From: Candidatus Sulfotelmatobacter sp.
GTDB taxonomy: Bacteria > Acidobacteriota > Terriglobia > Terriglobales > Acidobacteriaceae
Reading direction: 5' to 3'
DNA: 13,965 nucleotides
NCBI GenBank assembly: GCA_030037575.1
Contig: JASHRB010000461.1
Coordinates: forward strand, 1-13,965
This document shows positions 8,304-13,965 of the stretch, piece by piece; the stretch's first letter is position 1; each line of letters begins with the position of its first letter. The notes beneath the pieces are model-generated. The model did not search any database, was not told where the DNA came from, and saw nothing but the letters and a program-made list of their open reading frames with translations. The translations under genes and the position numbers were made by a program.

Positions 8304-8346
8304 GTTTTGCCTGCAAAACCCGCCCTCTCTTTCTCAAAACCTGCGT

Positions 8347-8363
8347 TATACTCTTCCCCGGAG
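8347..8363 (+). promoter_or_regulatory. Putative -10 box (TATACT) and Shine-Dalgarno (GGAG) of the cysteine dioxygenase
   Basis: TATACT (8347-8352) lies 17 bases before the CDO ATG and GGAG (8360-8363) lies 6 bases before it. This gives a short leader with a genuine ribosome site. The GGAG decides the ATG at 8370 over an upstream in-frame TTG at 8307. No good -35 was found. Confidence 0.45.
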
Positions 8364-8369
8364 CAGACC

Positions 8370-8951
8370 ATGGATACAGCAGTAAGACCGGTTTCCATCG
8401 ATCAATTCGTGACCGAGCTGCGCAAGCTTCCCCAGTCGGCCTTCGAGCGAACGGAGAGGATTCACCGCCTGCAGAAGGAGATGCCGGTTGATCCCGAGAG
8501 TCTTGCGCCCTATCTCCGTTGGGACCGCCAGCACTACACCCGCAATTTGATCGACAAGACTGGTCTCTACGAGCTGATCGCCATCTGCTGGGAGATTGGG
8601 CAAATCAGTTCCATCCACAATCACCGCGATCAGAATTGCTGGATGGCCGCACCGCTGGGGCGTTTATTGGTGGAAAATTTTCATGTCGAGCACCAGGATA
8701 TCGCCGGCGGCACTTGCAAAATCACGGCCACCGAAACGGTCGAGATGAATGCGTCGCAACCTTGCGCCGTCGATCCTTTGGAGCCCGTGCACCGCGTGAT
8801 CAATCCGCGCGAGTTCAAGCAGCGCGCCGTCAGCCTGCATGTTTATTCACGGCCGTTCGATACCTGCGTGGTCTATTCGGCCGAGCAAGGTACTTGCGGC
8901 GAAATCGATCTGCACTACACGACTGAGTACGGCAAAGTGGTTGGTTCATGA
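8370..8951 (+). CDS. cdo: Cysteine dioxygenase type I, animal-like active site
   Basis: This non-haem iron cupin oxidises L-cysteine with O2 to cysteine sulfinate, the first step of cysteine breakdown, in the cytoplasm. It is 193 residues from ATG 8370, close to the 200 of the mammalian enzyme. Cupin motif 1 is GQISSIHNH with iron ligands H83 and H85, and the third ligand is H141 in PVHRV. YTRN supplies the carboxylate-binding arginine (R58, equivalent to rat R60). C90 and Y159 sit exactly where rat C93 and Y157 form the Cys-Tyr crosslink: HNHRDQNC versus HxHTDSHC, and SLHVYSRPFDTC versus SLHLYSPPFDTC, including the S-H-Y triad (155, 157, 159). Bacterial CDOs usually have glycine at the cysteine position. 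The stop overlaps the start of the next reading frame as ATGA, suggesting translational coupling. Confidence 0.95.
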   Translation: MDTAVRPVSIDQFVTELRKLPQSAFERTERIHRLQKEMPVDPESLAPYLRWDRQHYTRNLIDKTGLYELIAICWEIGQISSIHNHRDQNCWMAAPLGRLLVENFHVEHQDIAGGTCKITATETVEMNASQPCAVDPLEPVHRVINPREFKQRAVSLHVYSRPFDTCVVYSAEQGTCGEIDLHYTTEYGKVVGS

Positions 8952-9456
8952 ATGGTCGCCGTCGAGTTCTTTGCTCGCTGGTCCTGCTCGCGTGCGCGCT
9001 GATTTTGTTAGGCGGCGGTCAGAAGAAAAAAGCCCCGTAGGAGGTGGCGCCCATCGATCAAGTGGGGTCGTCGCCGGTGGGAACCAGGCAGGAAGCGTTG
9101 CACAAATCCTTCACCGTGCGTACCGCAGTCGCTTTCCCTTCGACCTTCCGGCTCATGCCGCCATGCCCTACCTGCGCGGCAGCTTCAAATCGTACGTCTC
9201 CGAGAATGCCCTGCAGTCGGACCAGCCCAGCGCCGATGTTGACTTTTTCGTGTTCAACGAACAGCGGTACGCGGATTTCTCCGCCGGCAACCCGAGCCGG
9301 TCTATTTTTTCCGCCGACGGCTTGCACCAACAGACGGTCGATGTGAGCTTGCCCTCCACGCTCAATCAGGGCACAAAGTATTATTTGGTCTTCCGCAATA
9401 GTCCTGGCGGCGGTGCGAAAAAGATCGTTCGAGCCGATCTCACCGTCGATTTCTAG
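8948..9456 (+). pseudogene. Small exported protein, interrupted by a stop and a -1 frameshift
   Basis: ATG at 8948 overlaps the CDO stop (ATGA). It opens a typical signal peptide: NGRRR, then a hydrophobic run to about residue 24 ending LLGGG. That frame meets TAG at 9038 after 30 codons. Past the TAG the same frame still reads like protein (EVAPIDQVG, EALHKSFTVRTAVAFP) until about 9138. From 9139 the sensible continuation is one base back (FDLPAHAAMPYLRG onwards), open to TAG at 9454. Repairing both lesions gives about 169 residues: a signal peptide plus one beta-rich domain with DVDFFVFNE, YYLVFRNSPGG and a C-terminal VRADLTVDF. I do not recognise the family. It could be a decayed gene, two assembly errors, or recoding (see findings). 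The stand-alone open frame 8839-9456 has a spurious start inside cdo. Confidence 0.6.
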
Positions 9457-9471
9457 CGCATTCCCGGCTGT

Positions 9472-9477
9472 TAAACT
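9472..9477 (+). promoter_or_regulatory. TAAACT box 6 bases before polA
   Basis: TAAACT is followed by AAAGGC and then the polA TTG. Transcription would start on the start codon. The AAAGG is too close to the TTG to act as a normal Shine-Dalgarno sequence. There is no good -35. Confidence 0.3.
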
Positions 9478-9483
9478 AAAGGC

Positions 9484-12300
9484 TTGTCCCCGCGAGCAAA
9501 ATCCCCGGCAATCGCCAGCCGCCTTACGCCGGCCCTGGCGGGCAAACTGCCCGCTACCGCCGACTGCGCGAAATCTGCCCGGGAGCGCATCTATCTCATC
9601 GATGCGATGTCGTTCATCTTCCGCGCCTATCACGCTATGGCGCGGCAGCGCTCGATGTCGACCAAGGCCGGTCTGCCGACCGCGGCGGTTTACGTCTTCG
9701 TGAACATGTTGCGCAAATTGCGCGATGATTTCTCTCCCTCATATCTGGCCGCGGTTTTCGACGTGGCCGCGCCGACCTTTCGTGATCGGCAGGCGGAAGC
9801 AATCACCAGAGTCCGCAAGTTCGACATCAAAACGCAAACCTTCACCGAGGTGGAATACAGAGGCTACAAGGCGAACCGAGCGGCCATGCCCGAGGATCTG
9901 GCGCAGCAGATTCCTTACATCCGGCGGGCGCTCGAAGCCTATCGCCTTCCGATTCTCGAACTGGCCGGTTTCGAAGCCGATGATGTGATCGGCACGCTGG
10001 CGCGCAAAGCGGCGGAAGCTGCCTACTCTGTCTACGTTGTATCCAACGACAAAGACATGATGCAGCTGGTGAACGACGACGTTCACATTCTGAATCCGCC
10101 GAAAGACAATCTCATTTGTGATGCGGCCAAAGTGGAAGAAATACTGGGCGTGCCTCCCCAGCGCGTGGTCGATGTGATGGCGCTGCGCGGTGACAGCATC
10201 GACAATATTCCCGGTGCTCCCGGCATCGGCGATAAAGGTTCGGTTGAGATCATCAAGCGATTTGGCAGCGTGGAACAGGCGCTCGATCGTGCCGCGGAGG
10301 TGGAAAAGAAAACCTATCGCGAATCTTTGCTCAACAACCGCGACATGATCCTGTTCAGCAAAAGCATGGCAACCATCGACTGCAATGTTCCCGTCGAACT
10401 AAACATTGAAGCCATGCGCGCGGGCGAACCGGACGTTGCATTGCTCGGGCAACTGTTTATCGAGCTGGAGTTTGCTTCGCTGCTGAAGGAACTCTTGCCG
10501 GTCGTTCAGCCGGCCAAGGCTGATTATGCGGAGACCGAGTCCGCGGCGGATGTCGACGGAATCGTGCATTCGGCGGCCAAAGAAGGCGCGCTGGCCGTCG
10601 CGGTGGCGTTGCAGGATAGCGAAACATCCGACACGGCCGAAGAAGAGGCCGCCAGCGAACAGCGGCAGGAAGCGATGCTGCCGTTGACCGGCGGTTCATC
10701 AGCAGGATGGGCGCCGGTTGTGCGCCGGGTTGCGATCTCGGGCGGGGCTGGCTCGGCCCTGGTTGTTCCTCTCGATTCGTGCGAGGCAGCTGGCAAACTG
10801 CGATCGATTCTGGATTCCGCGGCCACGCCAAAATCCATCCATGATTACAAAGCCGCGATTCACGCGCTTGGGCGGTTGGGAATCGGCTTGCAGGGGGTAG
10901 AGCATGATCCCATGCTCTACTCCTATCTGCTCGATCCCACGTACTCTTCGCATGGCCTTGCCGAGGTTGCCCTGCGACGCCTCAATCTCAAGCTGAGCGG
11001 CGATCTCGCCGAAGCGGCTGACATCACCGGACGATTGACGGCGGCGCTTCGCGAGCAAGTGAAGCAAGCGGGGCTGGGCAAACTCTATGAAGAAATCGAT
11101 CTTCCGCTGGTGCCGGTGCTCGCGCGCATGGAGCGTGCCGGAGTAAAAATCGACACCACCGCGCTCGCCCAGATGTCGACGGAGTTGGAACGTGAGATCG
11201 CCGTGAAGGCAGAACAGATCTATGAAGCCGCTGGAACCGAGTTCAACATTGGCTCGCCGCGACAGCTGGGCGATGTTCTTTTCAATCGCATGAGCCTTCC
11301 CAAGGCGGTGAAATACGGCAAGGGACGAACCATTTCAACGGCGGTGGAGGTGCTCGAGGATTTGGCCGAGAACCATCCAATCGCCCGCCTGGTGCTCGAT
11401 TACCGGCAATTGACCAAGTTGAAATCGACCTACGTCGATGCGCTCCCCGCGCTCATCGATCCGGCAAGCGGCCGCCTGCACACAACCTTTGGCCAAACCG
11501 GTACGGCAACCGGCCGGCTTTCTTCCACCAACCCAAATCTGCAAAACATTCCCATCCGCACCCAGCTTGGCCGTGGCATTCGTGCGGCGTTCATCGCCGA
11601 ACCCGGCCACGTTTTGCTCACCGCCGATTACTCGCAGATTGAACTCCGCCTGCTCGCACACTTCTCACGCGATCCGTTGTTGGTGGAGGCCTATCGCCGC
11701 GGCGACGACATTCACACCCTCACCGCATCGCAGGTGTTCGGGGTTCCGCCGCTGATGGTCACCTCCGATCATCGACGCCAGGCGAAGGTGGTTAACTTCG
11801 GCATCGTTTACGGCCTCTCACCGTTTGGCTTGTCGCAGAATCTCGGCATCGAAACTTCGGAAGCCAAGCGGTTCATCACGAACTATTTTGAAAAATATAA
11901 AGGCGTGCGCGCCTTCATCGACAAAACTCTGGAAGAAACCCGCCGCGATCTGAAAGTGAAAACCCTCTTTGGACGGGTGCGCCCCATTCCCGACATCAAC
12001 AGCAAGAATTCGAATCGGCGTGGATTTGCCGAGCGCACTGCGGTCAATACTCCCTTGCAAGGAACCGCCGCCGACTTGATCAAGGTCGCCATGATCCGGA
12101 TTGATAAGGCCATTCGACAGCAAGGGCTGAAATCGCGCATGACGCTGCAGGTTCACGACGAACTTGTGTTCGAAGTGCCTGAAGACGAACTGGAGACCCT
12201 GAAGCCGTTGGTTCGCGAGCACATGGAGAAGGCGCATCCGCTGGTCGTGCCTTTGCTGCTCGAAATGGGCCAGGGCGCAAATTGGAGAGATTTGGAGTAA
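9484..12300 (+). CDS. polA: DNA polymerase I
   Basis: Pol I fills gaps and removes RNA primers during replication and repair. The product is 938 residues, like the E. coli enzyme. The 5' nuclease domain spans about 36-330: acidic metal ligands appear in LIDAMSF (D40), FEADDVIG (D166, D167), VSNDKDM (D189, D191) and LRGDSIDN (D237, D240), followed by PGIGDKGSVEII. About 21 extra residues lie between FRD (99-101) and YKANR (128-132). The 3'-5' exonuclease region (about 345-530) has lost its carboxylates. The polymerase domain is intact: motif A DYSQIELR (D715), motif B with R764, K768, F772 and Y776, and motif C VHDE (D892). TTG at 9484 is the only usual start after an in-frame TAA at 9472; it gives a 35-residue proline- and alanine-rich tail ahead of the nuclease. 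TAAACT lies 6 bases upstream. Confidence 0.97.
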   Translation: MSPRAKSPAIASRLTPALAGKLPATADCAKSARERIYLIDAMSFIFRAYHAMARQRSMSTKAGLPTAAVYVFVNMLRKLRDDFSPSYLAAVFDVAAPTFRDRQAEAITRVRKFDIKTQTFTEVEYRGYKANRAAMPEDLAQQIPYIRRALEAYRLPILELAGFEADDVIGTLARKAAEAAYSVYVVSNDKDMMQLVNDDVHILNPPKDNLICDAAKVEEILGVPPQRVVDVMALRGDSIDNIPGAPGIGDKGSVEIIKRFGSVEQALDRAAEVEKKTYRESLLNNRDMILFSKSMATIDCNVPVELNIEAMRAGEPDVALLGQLFIELEFASLLKELLPVVQPAKADYAETESAADVDGIVHSAAKEGALAVAVALQDSETSDTAEEEAASEQRQEAMLPLTGGSSAGWAPVVRRVAISGGAGSALVVPLDSCEAAGKLRSILDSAATPKSIHDYKAAIHALGRLGIGLQGVEHDPMLYSYLLDPTYSSHGLAEVALRRLNLKLSGDLAEAADITGRLTAALREQVKQAGLGKLYEEIDLPLVPVLARMERAGVKIDTTALAQMSTELEREIAVKAEQIYEAAGTEFNIGSPRQLGDVLFNRMSLPKAVKYGKGRTISTAVEVLEDLAENHPIARLVLDYRQLTKLKSTYVDALPALIDPASGRLHTTFGQTGTATGRLSSTNPNLQNIPIRTQLGRGIRAAFIAEPGHVLLTADYSQIELRLLAHFSRDPLLVEAYRRGDDIHTLTASQVFGVPPLMVTSDHRRQAKVVNFGIVYGLSPFGLSQNLGIETSEAKRFITNYFEKYKGVRAFIDKTLEETRRDLKVKTLFGRVRPIPDINSKNSNRRGFAERTAVNTPLQGTAADLIKVAMIRIDKAIRQQGLKSRMTLQVHDELVFEVPEDELETLKPLVREHMEKAHPLVVPLLLEMGQGANWRDLE

Positions 12301-12325
12301 GCGCCAGCCCTCTCCGGGGGGGGCG

Positions 12326-12331
12326 TACAAT
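12326..12331 (+). promoter_or_regulatory. TACAAT box 6 bases before the small membrane protein
   Basis: TACAAT, then ATCCCC, then GTG at 12338: the same -10/6-base/start arrangement as at dusB and polA, with no Shine-Dalgarno sequence. A run of eight G (12316-12323) sits just upstream, where a -35/-10 spacer would be. Confidence 0.4.
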
Positions 12332-12337
12332 ATCCCC

Positions 12338-12490
12338 GTGACTGCCGCTCCACCAAAGGATTCGGCGCAAAAGCACCGTCGGCAGGCGGCTTATGCCACG
12401 GAGACTGTCGGCCTGCTATTCGTTGCCGTCCTGCTGCTCATCCTCACTCTGATTCGCTACTGGCGTTCCATCCATTGGAGTTTGCGCTGA
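12338..12490 (+). CDS. 50-residue single-pass membrane protein, unknown function
   Basis: GTG at 12338 opens 50 codons ending in TGA at 12488. The protein has a polar, basic N-terminus (PPKDSAQKHRRQ), one strongly hydrophobic helix at about 24-39 (VGLLFVAVLLLILTLI), then a basic-aromatic end, RYWRSIHWSLR. The clean layout, the lack of another gene here and the -10 box 6 bases upstream support it as real. It fills the gap between polA and miaA: its stop lies 2 bases before the likely miaA GTG, so miaA may be translated by re-initiation. I do not recognise a family. The basic C-terminal side after the helix and Arg/His before it leave the topology unclear. Confidence 0.6.
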   Translation: MTAAPPKDSAQKHRRQAAYATETVGLLFVAVLLLILTLIRYWRSIHWSLR

Positions 12491-12492
12491 CG

Positions 12493-13449
12493 GTGGCTTC
12501 GCCGGAGCCGGGGCCGCTGCTGGTGGTCGTTCTGGGCCCCACGGCCAGCGGCAAAACCGCGCTCTCACTTGTACTCGCCGAACGGTTTGGCGGCGAAATT
12601 GTAAACTGCGATTCGGTGGTGATGTATCGTGAGTTCGATATCGGAAGCGCGAAGCCAACCGCTTCGGAACGCGCCCGGGTTCCACATTATTTGTTCGATT
12701 TTGTAGAGCCTACGGCGCAAGTCACCGCCGGCGAATATGCGCGCCAGGCGCGGCAAGTGCTGGCCGGGATTCATGCGCGCCAGCAGTTGCCAATTGTCGT
12801 CGGCGGCACCGGGCTCTACTTGCGGGCTTTGCTCGAAGGACTTTTTCCCGGTCCGCCGCGCTGGGAAGAACTTCGCGAGCGCCTGCGCCAACAGGCGGAG
12901 AGTTGCGGATCGGGTTACCTGCATGGCATTTTGCAACGACTGGATGGGGGCGCCGCTCAAAAGATCCACGCCAACGACACCCCCAAGATCATTCGCGCCA
13001 TCGAAGTGTGTCTGGCATCGCGGCAAAAAATGACCGAGCTCTGGCAAGAAGGCCGCGACCGCCTGCGCGGATTTCGCGTTCTGCGTCTCGGACTTGATCC
13101 AGATCGGCAAGCGCTTTATGAGCGCATTAATCGGCGGGCCAGAAAAATGTTTGACTCCGGCCTGGTCGAAGAAGCGCAGCAGCTCCTGAAAAAATATGGC
13201 CAGGCAGCCACACCTCTGGCTGCGCTCGGGTACAAACAAGCGGTGCAATTCATTCGCAGCGAGCTGAGTCGCGAACAGGCGGTTGTGGCGGCCCAACAGG
13301 CCCACCGCAAGTACGCCAAGCGCCAGATGACCTGGTTTCGCAGCGAGCCGGAAGTTGGCTGGCTGCGCGGGTTTGGAGATGAGGTGCACACCCAACAGCA
13401 AGCCCTCGCCCTGTGCGCAGGGGAAATAAATCGCAAGAACAAAATTTAG
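12493..13449 (+). CDS. miaA: tRNA dimethylallyltransferase (isopentenyltransferase)
   Basis: MiaA adds a dimethylallyl group from DMAPP to N6 of adenosine 37 in tRNAs reading U-starting codons. Motifs in order are the P-loop GPTASGKT (15-22 from the GTG start), the catalytic Asp in NCDSVVMYREFDIGSAKP, VPHYLFD, the VVGGTGLYLRALLEG substrate loop, NDTPKIIRAIEV, then LGLDPDR and the tRNA-contacting C-terminal block ALGYKQAVQF and YAKRQMTWFR. GTG at 12493 gives 318 residues and a normal short lead into the P-loop. GGAG lies 12 bases before it and the upstream stop 2 bases before it. A TTG at 12475 would add six residues but has no ribosome site. The gene ends 22 bases before the GH3 gene. Confidence 0.96.
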   Translation: MASPEPGPLLVVVLGPTASGKTALSLVLAERFGGEIVNCDSVVMYREFDIGSAKPTASERARVPHYLFDFVEPTAQVTAGEYARQARQVLAGIHARQQLPIVVGGTGLYLRALLEGLFPGPPRWEELRERLRQQAESCGSGYLHGILQRLDGGAAQKIHANDTPKIIRAIEVCLASRQKMTELWQEGRDRLRGFRVLRLGLDPDRQALYERINRRARKMFDSGLVEEAQQLLKKYGQAATPLAALGYKQAVQFIRSELSREQAVVAAQQAHRKYAKRQMTWFRSEPEVGWLRGFGDEVHTQQQALALCAGEINRKNKI

Positions 13450-13455
13450 CAATCC

Positions 13456-13464
13456 TGCTATCTT
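13456..13464 (+). promoter_or_regulatory. Extended -10 (TGCTATCTT) before the GH3 gene
   Basis: TGCTATCTT matches an extended -10 (TGnTAnnnT) and ends 7 bases before the ATG, in the 22-base gap after miaA. The bases between are TTTCAAC, with no Shine-Dalgarno sequence. An extended -10 can work without a -35. Leaderless transcription is possible. Confidence 0.4.
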
Positions 13465-13471
13465 TTTCAAC

Positions 13472-13965
13472 ATGCCTCGAGCCATTGCTATTTTTCTGTT
13501 TGCCGCCCTTCTCCTTCCTCCTGTATTTGCCAAAGACAAATATCAGCGCCCCGGCCCCATTCACCTCACCCATGAGGGCGAGAAGTGGGCGGAGAAAACT
13601 CTGCACAAGCTCACGCTCCAGGAAAAAATCGGCCAGGTCTTCATGATCTGGTGCCGCGCCAGTTTTCTGAACGTTCAAAGCGCCGAATCTTTAGAACTGC
13701 TCGAGGAGATGCGTAACTATCACGTCGGCTCGTTCGCCATGACGGTCCACGTCGACGGCCCGTTTCTGCTGCGCAGCGAGCCCTATGAAGCGGCCGAGCT
13801 ACTCAACAGTCTGCAGCGCCAGTCCAAGCTGCCTTTACTTTTTGCCGCCGATTTTGAGCGCGGGGTTTCGATGCGGCTCATAGGCACAACCGTTTTTCCC
13901 CACGCCATGGCCTTCGGCGGAGACGGCAAGCTGGAGGATGCCGAAGCTTTCGGGCGCATCACGGC
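13472..13965 (+). CDS. Exported glycoside hydrolase family 3 protein (N-terminal part, cut by right edge)
   Basis: ATG at 13472 opens 164 codons that run off the window. Residues 1-20 are a signal peptide (hydrophobic FLFAALLLPPVFA, cleavage after A20), so the enzyme acts in the periplasm or outside. After about residue 38 the start of a GH3 TIM barrel is visible: KLTLQEKIGQVFMI (46-59), the strand-and-loop VGSFAMT, then LPLLFAADFERGVSMRL (120-136) and FPHAMAFGG (142-150), typical of the NagZ/beta-glucosidase N-domain. The nucleophile aspartate lies beyond the edge. Beta-N-acetylhexosaminidase is the likelier activity, judging from the ADFERG-type loop, but beta-glucosidase cannot be excluded. 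Confidence 0.88.
   Translation, partial: MPRAIAIFLFAALLLPPVFAKDKYQRPGPIHLTHEGEKWAEKTLHKLTLQEKIGQVFMIWCRASFLNVQSAESLELLEEMRNYHVGSFAMTVHVDGPFLLRSEPYEAAELLNSLQRQSKLPLLFAADFERGVSMRLIGTTVFPHAMAFGGDGKLEDAEAFGRIT

Noticed and set aside
8304..8319. GTTTTG/CAAAAC inverted repeat right after the queA stop
   Set aside because: It is a six-pair AT-rich stem with no T tract after it. It is too weak for a terminator, and there is no evidence for an operator.
8307..8369. Upstream TTG start for the cysteine dioxygenase
   Set aside because: The extra 21 residues are unlike CDO, they overlap the likely -10 box, and the ATG at 8370 has GGAG at the right distance.
12565..13539. A 324-codon open frame on the minus strand
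   Set aside because: It is antisense to miaA, which has all MiaA motifs. It is a shadow of codon bias.
1..13965. A hidden mobile element, CRISPR array or defence system
   Set aside because: No integrase, transposase, direct-repeat array, target-site duplication or tRNA was seen. Composition looks even and the genes are mostly housekeeping.

Overview
The window looks like ordinary chromosome of an Acidobacteriota-type bacterium. This is inferred from roughly 60% GC (judged by eye), a Ser/Thr kinase fused to PD40/TolB-like propeller repeats, a TonB-dependent receptor with an N-terminal carboxypeptidase-regulatory-like domain, and the style of the housekeeping proteins. No insertion sequence, prophage, CRISPR array, rRNA or tRNA was seen.

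Layout, left to right. On the minus strand are a membrane Ser/Thr kinase with a periplasmic propeller (truncated by the left edge) and, just upstream of it, a DusB-type tRNA-dihydrouridine synthase. A divergent control region follows. On the plus side it holds a consensus-like sigma-70 promoter, a cobalamin riboswitch and a hairpin over the Shine-Dalgarno sequence, all driving a BtuB-like outer-membrane receptor. A class II aldolase then faces the receptor on the minus strand. The rest is on the plus strand: queA, a cysteine dioxygenase with the thioether-crosslink residues of animal enzymes, a broken or frameshifted small secreted protein overlapping it by ATGA, DNA polymerase I, a 50-residue one-TM protein, miaA, and the start of a GH3 glycosidase cut by the right edge.

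Functionally the region is a mix. Three tRNA-modification enzymes (DusB, QueA, MiaA) and PolA are housekeeping, vitamin B12 uptake is under riboswitch control, and the CDO belongs to sulfur amino-acid catabolism. I see no new multi-gene system.

The most unusual pattern is in the starts. Several genes have no Shine-Dalgarno sequence but carry a TAnnnT -10-like hexamer only 6-10 bases before the start codon, often GTG or TTG, which is the signature of leaderless transcription. Genes with a real Shine-Dalgarno sequence (receptor, CDO) have their -10 further upstream. Other items worth a look are the CDO active site, the X XXY YYZ heptamer at the frameshift point of the secreted protein, the SD-sequestering hairpin after the riboswitch, and Pol I with a lost 3'-5' exonuclease site plus an insert in its 5' nuclease.
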